Positions 40,911 through 49,614 of a stretch of DNA of 64,000 bases are shown piece by piece. The first letter of the stretch is position 1. Every line of letters starts with the position of its first letter. The position numbers and the translations under genes are program-made. Source of the stretch: Acidimicrobiia bacterium (GTDB taxonomy: Bacteria > Actinomycetota > Acidimicrobiia > IMCC26256 > PALSA-610); NCBI GenBank assembly GCA_036271555.1, contig DATBAK010000059.1:1-64000 (forward strand), given 5' to 3'. The notes beneath the pieces are model-generated. The model worked only from the letters and a program-made list of their open reading frames with translations. It was not told where the DNA came from and searched no databases.

Positions 40911-42382
40911 ATGTTCTGAAGAACGTCCTGCACTGGTTCGACGTGTTCGTGATCTTCTACTTCGTCGCGCTGAACTCGGGTTACCTGTTCCTGATCGCGC
41001 TCGCCGGCTTCGATGTCGGCAAGACCGTGCGCCGCGTCGACTTCGCCGGGTACGACTCGATCTTCGGCAACCCGCTCACACCGGGTGTGACGGTCCTCGT
41101 GCCCGCGTTCAACGAGGAACCGACGATCGTCGAGACCGTCCGCGGGCTGCTCGGGCTGCGGTTCCCGGAGTTCGAGGTCATCGTCATCGACGACGGCTCC
41201 ACCGACAACACCTTCGGGCGCATGCAGGAGGAGTTCGACCTCGTACAGATCGAGCGAGTCATCCCCGAGGACGTGCCGACGATCGCGCCGGTGAACGCGG
41301 TGTACGCGCCGCGTGACGGTCAGCAGCTGCTCGTGATCCGCAAGGACAACGTGGGCCGGCGCTCCGACCCGATGAACGTCGGCATCAACGCGGCGTCGTT
41401 CCCGCTCGTCTGCATGATCGACGCCGATTCGCTGCTCGACGAGAGCGCGCTGCTGCGCGTCGTGAAGCCGTTCGTCGACGACCCGGTGAACACGGTCGGT
41501 TCCGGCGGCGTCATCCGTGCCGCGAACGGCTCCGAGGTCGCGAGCGGTCGCATCCTCGACCCCCGCATGCCGAAGGGTTGGGTCGCGCGCATCCAGGTGG
41601 TCGAGTACCTGCGCTCGTTCCTGCTCGGCCGCACCGCGTGGGGCCGCATGTCGGGTCTCCTCATTCTCTCGGGTGCGTTCGCGATGTTCCGTCGCGACGC
41701 GCTCGTCGAGGTCGGCGGGCTCGACCTGCACTGCCTCGGTGAGGACGCGGAGCTCGTCGCGCGGCTGCACCACTCGATGCGCAAGGCGAAGCGCGGTTAC
41801 CGCTTCGTGTTCGTGTCCGAGCCGGTCTGCTGGACCGAGGTGCCGGACACGCTCAAGGTGCTCGGCCGGCAGCGCCGACGCTGGTCGCGCGGTCTCGCCG
41901 AAGTGCTGTGGAAGCACCGCTCGATGATGGGCAACCCGAAGTACGGGTTCATCGGCATGGTCGTGCTGCCGTACTACCTCGTGTTCGAGCTGCTCGGCGC
42001 GGTCGTGGAGCTCACGGGCGTCTTCGCCGTGATCCTCGGCTTGATCGTCGGGGTCGTCGACGTGCAGTTCGCGGCGATCTTCGCCGTCACCGCGATCGGC
42101 TACGGGATCCTGTTGTCGTTCTCGGCGCTCACGGTCGAGGAGTTCTCCTTCCACCGCTACGCGGCGTGGAAGGACCTCGGTGCGGGCCTCGGCGCGGCGT
42201 TGCTCGAGAACGTCGGCTTCCGGCAGCTGCACGCATGGTGGCGCGTACGCGGCCTGTTCAACGCGATCACGAGCACGAGCAAGGAGTGGGAGGACATGCC
42301 TCGCTCCGGCTACGACGAGGCCGACGTCGCGGGCAACGCGGCGGCGCTCGTCGCCGCGGGTGCCGGAGGCGCGGCGCGATGA
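40907..42382 (+). CDS. Family 2 processive-type membrane glycosyltransferase
   Basis: 491 residues. One or two N-terminal helices (about 8-35), a GT-A catalytic domain (about 60-330) and four or so helices (about 340-420). Catalytic motifs are complete: Asp95-Asp96 (IDDGS), Asp172/Asp174 (IDADS), the general base in LGEDAEL (Asp280), and the acceptor-binding QRRRW (322-326), as in cellulose-synthase and poly-N-acetylglucosamine-synthase relatives. No PilZ domain is present, so direct c-di-GMP binding is not visible. ATG overlaps the HEAT stop; its own stop overlaps CheW. A polysaccharide chain made across the membrane is the expected product; the sugar is unknown. Confidence 0.9.
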   Translation: MNVLKNVLHWFDVFVIFYFVALNSGYLFLIALAGFDVGKTVRRVDFAGYDSIFGNPLTPGVTVLVPAFNEEPTIVETVRGLLGLRFPEFEVIVIDDGSTDNTFGRMQEEFDLVQIERVIPEDVPTIAPVNAVYAPRDGQQLLVIRKDNVGRRSDPMNVGINAASFPLVCMIDADSLLDESALLRVVKPFVDDPVNTVGSGGVIRAANGSEVASGRILDPRMPKGWVARIQVVEYLRSFLLGRTAWGRMSGLLILSGAFAMFRRDALVEVGGLDLHCLGEDAELVARLHHSMRKAKRGYRFVFVSEPVCWTEVPDTLKVLGRQRRRWSRGLAEVLWKHRSMMGNPKYGFIGMVVLPYYLVFELLGAVVELTGVFAVILGLIVGVVDVQFAAIFAVTAIGYGILLSFSALTVEEFSFHRYAAWKDLGAGLGAALLENVGFRQLHAWWRVRGLFNAITSTSKEWEDMPRSGYDEADVAGNAAALVAAGAGGAAR

Positions 42383-42864
42383 CCACCGTGCTGGAGGCCA
42401 CACGGGAGCTCGACGAGTCCGTCGGTCGCTACCTCGTGTGCCGGGTCGGGAACCGGCGGTGCGCGCTGCCGATCGAGCACGTCGTCGAGACGATGCGCGT
42501 ACTGCCGTACGAGCCGCTCGCGACCGCGCCCGATTTCGTGGTGGGCGTGTCGATCATCCGCGGTCGCGCGGTTCCGGTCGTCGATGTCGCGCGGCTGCTC
42601 GGCTCGACGGCGTCGAGTGCGGGGCGGCTCGTCACACTGATGATCGAGAACCGGGTCGTCGCGCTCGCGGTCGACGAGGTGACCGGCGTCGCGCCGATGG
42701 ACGACGGGTCGGTGCACGAGCTGCCGCCGTTGCTCGAGGTCGCGACGGGCGCCGTGATCGAGTCGCTCGGCGTCCTCGACTCCGAGCTGCTCGTGGTGCT
42801 GCGCGAGTCGCGACTCGTGCCCGAATCGGTGTGGAGCCTCGTGCACGCAACCGGCTCGGATTGA
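42379..42864 (+). CDS. cheW: CheW-like coupling protein
   Basis: 161 residues with the SH3-like CheW fold: YLVCRVGNRRCALPIEHVVETMRV, FVVGVSIIRGRAVPVVDVARLLG, and ALAVDEVTGV. It bridges the receptor and CheA. ATG overlaps the glycosyltransferase stop, which directly links the chemosensory genes to the polysaccharide genes. About 80 bases with repeat copy C separate it from cheR. Confidence 0.9.
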   Translation: MTTVLEATRELDESVGRYLVCRVGNRRCALPIEHVVETMRVLPYEPLATAPDFVVGVSIIRGRAVPVVDVARLLGSTASSAGRLVTLMIENRVVALAVDEVTGVAPMDDGSVHELPPLLEVATGAVIESLGVLDSELLVVLRESRLVPESVWSLVHATGSD

Positions 42865-42878
42865 AAGGTCGACCCGGG

Positions 42879-42920
42879 GACTGAGGCGTCAGGAGCGGCG
42901 AGCGAAGCGAGTGCGACCAA
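42879..42920. repeat. Intergenic repeat, copy C (short)
   Basis: About 42 bases that match the core of copies A and B: GACTGAGGCGTC-AGGAG, then GGCGAGCGAAGCG and GTGCGACCAAAA. The initial GC hairpin is missing. It lies between cheW and cheR, so here it is inside an operon rather than at its end, and in opposite orientation to the reading direction compared with A and B. Confidence 0.5.
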
Positions 42921-42942
42921 AAGGGGACGGGCGGGGGCCTGC

Positions 42943-44430
42943 ATGATCGGAACAACCGAGGTCGAAGCATTCAGGGATGCGGTCGCGAGCCGCTTCGGAC
43001 TCTGCTTCGACGACACCAAGGACGAGCTGCTCGCCGACCTCTTGCGTCGGCGCGCGGCCGCGACCGGTTGCACGCCCCTGTCGTACGTTTACGCCGTCGC
43101 CGCGAGCGAAGTGGGCGACGACGAGCTCGGTGTGCTCGCCGCCGCGCTGACCGTTGCCGAGACCTACTTCTTCCGCAACATCGAGCAGTTCCACGCGCTC
43201 GCCGAGACCGTCGTGCCCGAACGCGTCAAGGAGCGCGCGGCGACCCGCACGCTGCGCGTGCTCTCAGCCGGATGCGCGACGGGGGAGGAGCCGTACACGA
43301 TCGCAATGGTGCTGCGCGACCTGATCGAGCCCGGTTGGGACGTCGGGATCCGCGCCGCCGACCTGAACCCGGCCGTCCTCGAACGCGCGCGCCGCGGGCG
43401 TTACTCGCGCTGGTCGCTGCGCGAGACGCCGGTCGAGATGCAGGCGCGCTGGTTCACCTCGACGTCGCGCGGCGTCGCGCTCGACGACGCGATCCGCGGC
43501 GCGGTCTCGTTCGAACGCCACAACCTCGCCGCGACCGACGCGCCACTCTGGGGCGACGCCGTCTACGACGTCGTGTTCTGTCGCAACGTGCTCATGTACT
43601 TCACGCCCGAGCGGGCGCGAGCGGTCGTCGCGCGCATCGCCCGTGCGCTCGCTCCCGGTGGCTACTGCTTCCTCGGCCACGCGGAGACGCTGCGCGGGCT
43701 GTCGCAGGACTTCGACCTGTGTCACACCCACGGCACCTTCTACTACCGGCGGCGGGCCGAGCCGGTGCGTGGACGCGAGGTCGCCCCACCGAAGTTCGTG
43801 ACCCGTCCCGTGACCGGCGCGCCGGTCGCCACCGGAGAATGGGCCGACGCGATCCAACGCGCGTCCGAGCGCGTCGCGCGTCTGGCCGCGGCGCTTCCCG
43901 CGCGCGAACGCGCGCTCGACCGGCCCGCTTCCTGGGATCTCGCTGACGCGCATGCGCTGCTGCGCGAGGAGCGGTTCGTCGACGCGTTGCGCGTCGTCGA
44001 CGGTCTGCCGACGGAGGCCGGCCACGATGCCGACGTGCTCTTGCTGCGCTCGGTCCTGCTCGTGCACGCGGGAATGGTCGAAGGCGCGGAAGCGACGTGC
44101 CGGACCCTCCTCGGTGTCGACGACCTCAGTGCGGGCGCGCACTACGTGCTCGCGCTGTGCCGCGAAAGCGCGGGCGACCTCGCGGGCGCGGTCGAGCACG
44201 ATCGCATGGCGGTCCACCTCGATCCGGGTTTCGCGATGGCGCGCCTGCACCTCGGGCTCCTCGCCCGGCGCACGGGCGACGACGGCGCGGCGCGCCACGA
44301 GCTCGACGCCGCCGCGGTATTGCTCGAGCGCGAGGACGCGTCGCGACTGCTCCTGTTCGGTGGTGGCTTCGGTCGCGGTGCGCTGATCGCGCTGTGCCGC
44401 AACGATCTGGCTGCGGGTGTGACGTCGTGA
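42943..44430 (+). CDS. cheR: CheR-type methyltransferase with C-terminal TPR region
   Basis: 495 residues. CheR N-terminal helical domain (about 1-75, [21 protein letters not shown]), then the SAM-binding domain with [14 protein letters not shown] (about 108-121), [14 protein letters not shown] and [11 protein letters not shown]. It methylates receptor glutamates. Residues 320-490 form helical TPR-like repeats ([76 protein letters not shown]). CheR-TPR fusions are typical of alternative chemosensory systems rather than flagellar ones. Stop overlaps the GTG of the second cheW-like gene. Confidence 0.93.
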   Translation: MIGTTEVEAFRDAVASRFGLCFDDTKDELLADLLRRRAAATGCTPLSYVYAVAASEVGDDELGVLAAALTVAETYFFRNIEQFHALAETVVPERVKERAATRTLRVLSAGCATGEEPYTIAMVLRDLIEPGWDVGIRAADLNPAVLERARRGRYSRWSLRETPVEMQARWFTSTSRGVALDDAIRGAVSFERHNLAATDAPLWGDAVYDVVFCRNVLMYFTPERARAVVARIARALAPGGYCFLGHAETLRGLSQDFDLCHTHGTFYYRRRAEPVRGREVAPPKFVTRPVTGAPVATGEWADAIQRASERVARLAAALPARERALDRPASWDLADAHALLREERFVDALRVVDGLPTEAGHDADVLLLRSVLLVHAGMVEGAEATCRTLLGVDDLSAGAHYVLALCRESAGDLAGAVEHDRMAVHLDPGFAMARLHLGLLARRTGDDGAARHELDAAAVLLEREDASRLLLFGGGFGRGALIALCRNDLAAGVTS

Positions 44431-44963
44431 CCGCCGTCGTACCGACAGGGACACACGTCGATGCGTTGCGCACCGAGTTCGACTCGGTGTTCGCGCTCCC
44501 GCCGCTCGTCGAGCTCGAGCAGGGGGTCGATCTGCTCGCGATCGCGGTCGGCGACGACCCGTACGCGCTGCGGCTCTCCGAGCTCGCAGGCCTATACGTC
44601 GACAAGCCGGTCACGCCGTTGCCCGCCGCACCCGCGGGGGTGCGCGGGCTCGCCGGCTTCCGCGGCGCGGTCGTCGTGGTCTACGACGTCGCCGCACTGC
44701 TCGGCGCGCCGATGGCGGTCGCGTGCCGCTGGATCGTCGCGACCGCGGCAAACCCGGCCGTGGCCCTCGCGTTCGGCCGCTTCGACGGCCACGTGCAGGC
44801 GCGCCCGGATCAGATCGCGGTCGCCCGCGACGCGGGTGCCGACACGCCGTGGCGCGAGGTGTTGGACGCCGGCGAGACGATCCGTCCGATCGTCTCGATC
44901 TCAACCGTGCTCGATCGAATCGAACGGCCCGCGTGGCCGTCAAGAGAAGGAAGTCGACGATGA
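44427..44963 (+). CDS. Second CheW-like coupling protein
   Basis: 178 residues, more divergent than the first CheW. An N-terminal extension of about 35 residues precedes the fold: [63 protein letters not shown] at the end. Two different CheW proteins suggest they either couple different receptors or occupy different positions in the array, as in Myxococcus Frz/Dif-type systems. GTG start overlaps cheR, stop overlaps the MCP start. Confidence 0.8.
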   Translation: MTAVVPTGTHVDALRTEFDSVFALPPLVELEQGVDLLAIAVGDDPYALRLSELAGLYVDKPVTPLPAAPAGVRGLAGFRGAVVVVYDVAALLGAPMAVACRWIVATAANPAVALAFGRFDGHVQARPDQIAVARDAGADTPWREVLDAGETIRPIVSISTVLDRIERPAWPSREGSRR

Positions 44964-46429
44964 CCCGCAACCTGACCTTCGGGCGCAAGATCGCGGCGGG
45001 GTTCGCCGCCGTGGTGGTGATCACGCTCGTGGTCGACGTCGTCGCGGTCGTGACGCTGAAGCACGTGGTGTCGAGCAAGGACCGCGTCATCAACGTGAAC
45101 GCGAAGCGGGTCGATGCAGCCGACACGGTGCAGACCGCGCTCGCGAACAAGGCCGCGGATACGCGCGGCTACCTGCTCACGGCCGACTCGACGTACCTCG
45201 ACAGCCTCGCGCAGGACCGCAAAGCCATCGACTCGACGCTGGCATCGCTGCGCCAGTCGGCGACGAGGACCGAAGCCACCCTCCTCGCGACGATCGTGTC
45301 GGACGAGCAGGCACACGACGCCGCGATCGATCGAATCGTCTCGGCGCGCAAGTCCGGCACGCCGCTGACGCAGGTCGTGCAACAGTGGTCGAGGGACGTC
45401 GACCCGGTGCGAACGAAGCTGCACAACGACATCGACACGTTCGCGTCGAACGAGCAGTCCTCCCTGGTCGCGGCGCGGCAGGCCTCGAGCAACACCGCGT
45501 CGCACGCGTCGACCCTCGTCGAACTGCTCGCGTTGATCGGCGCGCTGCTCGCGGCCGCGTGTGCCTTCCTGCTCACGCGCAGCCTGCGCCGCCAGATCGG
45601 CACCGCGGTCTCCGAGGTCAACAGCTCGTCGAGCGAGCTCCAGGCCACCGCGAACCAGCAGGCCTCGGGCGCCCGTGAGCAGGCGACCGCGATGAACGAG
45701 ATCAGCACGACGATCAGTGAGCTGCTCGCGACGTCGCGTCAGATCGCCGAGAGCGCGCAGCGCGTCTCGCAGATCGCCGACCAGACGGCCGACGCGGGGC
45801 GCTCCGGTGTCGACACGATCGGGAAGGCGCAGGTGTCGATCGTCGACATCCGCAAGCAGGTCGACGTGATCGTCGACCACATGCTCGCCCTCGGCGAGAA
45901 GTCGCAACAGATCGGCGCGGTGCTCGACATCGTGACCGAGCTCGCGGAGCAGACGAACATCCTCGCCATCAACTCGACGATCGAAGCCGCGGGCGCGGGT
46001 GAAGCGGGCAAGCGGTTCTCCGTGGTTGCCGACGAGATCCGCAAGCTCGCGGACCGGGTCGCCGACTCGACGAAGGAGATCCGCTCGCTCATCGAGGTCG
46101 TGCGCGGCGCGGTGAACACGACCGTCATGGCGATCGAGATCGGGTCGAAGGCCGTCGACTCGGGCAACGAGCAGTTCGCCGACGTGTCCGAAGCGTTCGC
46201 CGAGATCGCCGATCTCGTCACGACGACGACCGAGGCCGCGCGCGAGATCGAGCTGTCGACGAAGCAGCAGGCGACCGCGGTCGAGCAGGTGAACCTCGCG
46301 ATCTCGAACGTCGCGCAGAGTACGAAGGAATCGGAGGCGAGCTCGACGCAGACCCTCCAGACCGCGTCGCAGCTCAACGTGTTGTCGAAGGACCTCGCCC
46401 GCCTCGTCGAAACGCAGTCGGCGGCCTGA
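44960..46429 (+). CDS. Methyl-accepting chemotaxis protein without HAMP
   Basis: 489 residues. Two membrane helices (about 10-33 and 188-207) bracket a four-helix-type extracytoplasmic sensor (about 34-187). No HAMP domain is seen; the second helix runs directly into the coiled signalling rod. The hairpin tip reads [23 protein letters not shown] rather than the usual LALNAAIEAARAGE-x-GRGF, followed by [14 protein letters not shown]. Several glutamine/glutamate pairs in heptad positions are candidate methylation sites for CheR. The tip contacts CheA and CheW, so its changes may match this system's own partners. Confidence 0.9.
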   Translation: MTRNLTFGRKIAAGFAAVVVITLVVDVVAVVTLKHVVSSKDRVINVNAKRVDAADTVQTALANKAADTRGYLLTADSTYLDSLAQDRKAIDSTLASLRQSATRTEATLLATIVSDEQAHDAAIDRIVSARKSGTPLTQVVQQWSRDVDPVRTKLHNDIDTFASNEQSSLVAARQASSNTASHASTLVELLALIGALLAAACAFLLTRSLRRQIGTAVSEVNSSSSELQATANQQASGAREQATAMNEISTTISELLATSRQIAESAQRVSQIADQTADAGRSGVDTIGKAQVSIVDIRKQVDVIVDHMLALGEKSQQIGAVLDIVTELAEQTNILAINSTIEAAGAGEAGKRFSVVADEIRKLADRVADSTKEIRSLIEVVRGAVNTTVMAIEIGSKAVDSGNEQFADVSEAFAEIADLVTTTTEAAREIELSTKQQATAVEQVNLAISNVAQSTKESEASSTQTLQTASQLNVLSKDLARLVETQSAA

Positions 46430-46434
46430 CAACC

Positions 46435-48513
46435 ATGCCCAACGATCCGTACCAGTTCTTCCGCGTCGAGGCGCGCGAGCTCGTCGAGCAACTCGTGCAG
46501 TGCGCGCTCGACCTCGAGAAGGGCGATCGCGCCGCGCTCGCGATGCTGCTTCGGCACGCGCACACGCTGAAGGGCGCGGCGCGGGTGGTGAAGCAGACCG
46601 CGATCGCCGACGCCGCGCACGCGGTGGAAGAGGTGTTGCAGCCGTTCCGGGAGGGCACGGACGCGGTTCCGGTGCGCGCGGTCGAATCCGTGCTCGGGTA
46701 CGTCGACGCGATCCGAGCCGCGCTCGACGTGCTGCCCGGCCCCGACGGCGCCGCTCCGCCGGCCGCAGAGAACGACACGGAGGCGCCGCCGGCCGCCGCG
46801 GCCGGGGCCGCGCCCCGCAGCGTTCGCACCGACATCTCCGAGCTCGACGTCGTGATCGAGGGGCTCGGCGAGACGCACTCGCGACTCGGCGCGCTCGAGC
46901 GTGACCTCGGCGCGGTCGGACGGGTGAGCGACCTGGCCGACGACATCGTGGCGCAGCTCGCGACGGTGCTCGGACCCGACGCGGTCGAGGGCCTGTCGGC
47001 GCGGACCGCGGAACGCGCACGCCGGACCGCGGTTGACCTGAGACGCCTGATCGGAGACCTCGCGCGCAACGCCGACAGCGGCGTCGCGCGCGTCGACCGT
47101 GAGCTGCGCGAGATGCGCGACGCGGTCGAGCGCATCCGGCTCGTTCCCGCGCGCGTGCTGTTCACCGATCTCGAGCGCGCCGCGCGCGACGTCGCGCGCG
47201 CGCTCGGCAAGCGGGTCGAGTTCGTCGGGGAGGGCGGCGACGTCCGGCTCGACGCCCACATCCTCGAGACCGCGCAGCGTGCCCTCCACCAGTCGGTCCG
47301 CAACGCGGTCGCGCACGGCATCGAGACCGAGTCCGATCGGACGCGCGCCGGCAAGCCGGCTGCAGGAACCGTCACGGTCTCGATCGAGCTGCGTGACGCG
47401 CGGATCGTGTTCGCGTGTCGCGACGACGGGCGCGGCGTGGATCTCGAAGCCGTGCGCGCGAAGGCGCGAGCGAAGGGGCTCTCGGAGGCCGAAGCCGACC
47501 GGCTCGGACGCGACGACCTCGTACGCCTGCTGCTCGCCGGTGGGATCAGCACGTCGGCAGCGGTGACGGAGGTCTCCGGCCGCGGCATCGGGCTCGACGT
47601 CGTGAGCGAGGCCGCGACGCGGCTCGGCGGCGATGTCCGCGTCGATACGGAAGCGGGCCGGGGCACGACCATCGAGCTCGACGTTCCCCATGCCGTCGCG
47701 GCGTTCGAGGCCCTGGAGGTCGACGCCGGTCAGCGGCGCATGCTGCTGCCCCTCGACGCGGTCGCGAGCACCCGCCGGGTCGACCCGCGCGAGATCCACG
47801 TCGGTGCCGACGGCGACGTCGTGACGATCGACGGCGCGGTCGTGCCGTTCGTCCCGCTCGCCGCGGTGCTCGACGGATCGACGATCGACCTCACCGCGGG
47901 AGTGCCGTGCACGCTCGTGATGGTCGCGGCGGGGGAACGCGTCGTCGCGGTCGGTGTCGACCGTCTGCTCGGCACGTCCGGCGTCGTCGCCCGACCGCTG
48001 CCCGAGCTCGTACGCAACACGCCGCTGGTGTCGGGTACCGCGTTCGACGCCGAGGGCAACCCGCGCCTCGTGCTCGCGCCGGACGCATTGGTCGCCGAGG
48101 CGGTCAGCGGCACGCGCCGGGCGCGTGCGGCCGAGCCGCGCGCCATCGATCCGATCCTCGTCGTCGACGATTCGCTGACGACACGGATGTTGGAACAGAG
48201 CATCCTCGAGTCGGCCGGCTATCTCGTCGAGGTCGCAACGTCGGCCGAGGAGGGCCTCGACGTCGCCCGCCGGGTCCCGCACTCGTTGTTCCTCGTCGAC
48301 GTCGAGATGCCGGGCATGGACGGCTTCACGTTCGTCGCGCAGACGCGCGCCGACGCCGCGCTGCGCGCCACGCCCGCGATCCTCGTCAGCTCGCGCAACG
48401 CGCCCGAAGACCTCGAGCGCGGGTTCGGTGCGGGCGCGAGCGCATACATCACGAAGGGCGAGTTCGACCAGGGAGTGCTGCTCGAGCGCGTCCGAGAGCT
48501 GACAGTCCGCTAG
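46435..48513 (+). CDS. cheA: CheA-type histidine kinase with C-terminal receiver
   Basis: 692 residues. P1 Hpt domain with phospho-His43 in RHAHTLKGAARV, an Ala/Pro/Glu-rich linker (about 100-130), a helical dimerisation region (about 135-260), P4 ATPase with QSVRNAVAHGIE (285), DDGRGVD (329) and GRGIGLDVV (382), P5 CheW-like regulatory domain (about 405-540), and a receiver (about 572-692) with VVDDSLTT, VDVEMPGMDG and YITKGEF. All catalytic parts are present. The fused receiver is found in Frz/Wsp-type systems, where it tunes phosphate flow. Six bases separate it from the MCP and none from cheB. Confidence 0.93.
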   Translation: MPNDPYQFFRVEARELVEQLVQCALDLEKGDRAALAMLLRHAHTLKGAARVVKQTAIADAAHAVEEVLQPFREGTDAVPVRAVESVLGYVDAIRAALDVLPGPDGAAPPAAENDTEAPPAAAAGAAPRSVRTDISELDVVIEGLGETHSRLGALERDLGAVGRVSDLADDIVAQLATVLGPDAVEGLSARTAERARRTAVDLRRLIGDLARNADSGVARVDRELREMRDAVERIRLVPARVLFTDLERAARDVARALGKRVEFVGEGGDVRLDAHILETAQRALHQSVRNAVAHGIETESDRTRAGKPAAGTVTVSIELRDARIVFACRDDGRGVDLEAVRAKARAKGLSEAEADRLGRDDLVRLLLAGGISTSAAVTEVSGRGIGLDVVSEAATRLGGDVRVDTEAGRGTTIELDVPHAVAAFEALEVDAGQRRMLLPLDAVASTRRVDPREIHVGADGDVVTIDGAVVPFVPLAAVLDGSTIDLTAGVPCTLVMVAAGERVVAVGVDRLLGTSGVVARPLPELVRNTPLVSGTAFDAEGNPRLVLAPDALVAEAVSGTRRARAAEPRAIDPILVVDDSLTTRMLEQSILESAGYLVEVATSAEEGLDVARRVPHSLFLVDVEMPGMDGFTFVAQTRADAALRATPAILVSSRNAPEDLERGFGAGASAYITKGEFDQGVLLERVRELTVR

Positions 48514-49614
48514 ATGCAAGCCGGTAAGCAGATGATCCACGAGAACGAGAAGATCCTGCGCGTGCTCGTCGCCGAGGACTCGGCGACGGTGCGGGCCCAC
48601 GTCCGGTCGGTGCTCGACGCCGACCCCGGATTGACGGTCGTCGGCGAGGCCGCCGACGGTCAGGGCGCGATCGCGCGCTGCCTCGAGCTGCGACCCGACG
48701 TCATCACGATGGACATGATGATGCCCGAGGTGAGTGGGCTCGCGGCGACCGAGTACCTGATGGCCCACCGTCCGACCCCGATCCTGATCGTGTCGTCGTC
48801 GATCGACCGCGGTGAGCTGTTCCACACCTACGACGCGTTGGCGGCGGGCGCGGTCGACGTGCTCGAGAAGCCCGACCGCGATACCGATCCGGTCGAGTGG
48901 TCGCGCCGACTCGTGTCCTCGGTGAAGCGTGTGGCGCGCATTCGCGTGATCACGCATCCGCGCGCGCGGCTCCTCGGTCACTCCATGCCGGTCGCGCCGC
49001 CACCGCCGGGCATCGCGCGATCGACGCGCCCGGCCGTGGTCACGATCGGCGCGTCGACCGGCGGACCGGGCGCGATCGTCGAGGTCCTGCGCGGCCTGCC
49101 CGCGTCGTTCGACCTGCCAACGCTGTTCGTGCTGCACATTGGCGCGCCGTTCGGCACCGCCTTCGTCGAGTGGTTGGACGGTCAGCTCGACCGCCCGGTC
49201 GTCGAAGCGCGCGCCGGGATGGAGGTGAGCGCCCTCGCGGGTTCGGTCGCCATGGCGCGGCCGGAGCGGCATCTCGGTGTTCGCGACGGGTGCCTCTACC
49301 TGTCCGACGCGCCGGAGCGACACTCGTGCCGGCCCTCGATCGACGTGTTGTTCGAGACGGTCGCGCAGGAGTACGGGCCGCGCGCGGTGGGCTGCCTGCT
49401 CACCGGCATGGGCCGCGACGGTGCCGCGGGCCTCCGGCTCATGCGCGACTCCGGCGGCATCACGATCGCGCAGGACGAGGCGACGTCGGTCGTCTACGGC
49501 ATGCCGCGCGAGGCGGTGCGGCTCGACGCGGTCGAGCACGTGCTGCCGCTCGGCGCGATCGGCCCCGCGCTCGCGTCGCTCGTCGACGCGCGCAACCGGG
49601 AGCACGCCCGATGA
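48514..49614 (+). CDS. cheB: CheB-type methylesterase with receiver domain
   Basis: 366 residues. Receiver (about 15-135) with VAEDSATVR, phospho-Asp in ITMDMMMPEVSG and LEKPDRD; proline-rich linker; methylesterase domain (about 170-360) with the catalytic serine in GASTGGPGAIVEV, histidine in FVLHIGAPFGTAF and aspartate in LLTGMGRDGAAGL. It removes methyl groups from the MCP, opposing CheR, so the adaptation loop is complete. ATG follows the cheA stop directly; an ATG six codons on is an alternative. The stop overlaps the next gene (ATGA). Confidence 0.93.
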   Translation: MQAGKQMIHENEKILRVLVAEDSATVRAHVRSVLDADPGLTVVGEAADGQGAIARCLELRPDVITMDMMMPEVSGLAATEYLMAHRPTPILIVSSSIDRGELFHTYDALAAGAVDVLEKPDRDTDPVEWSRRLVSSVKRVARIRVITHPRARLLGHSMPVAPPPPGIARSTRPAVVTIGASTGGPGAIVEVLRGLPASFDLPTLFVLHIGAPFGTAFVEWLDGQLDRPVVEARAGMEVSALAGSVAMARPERHLGVRDGCLYLSDAPERHSCRPSIDVLFETVAQEYGPRAVGCLLTGMGRDGAAGLRLMRDSGGITIAQDEATSVVYGMPREAVRLDAVEHVLPLGAIGPALASLVDARNREHAR

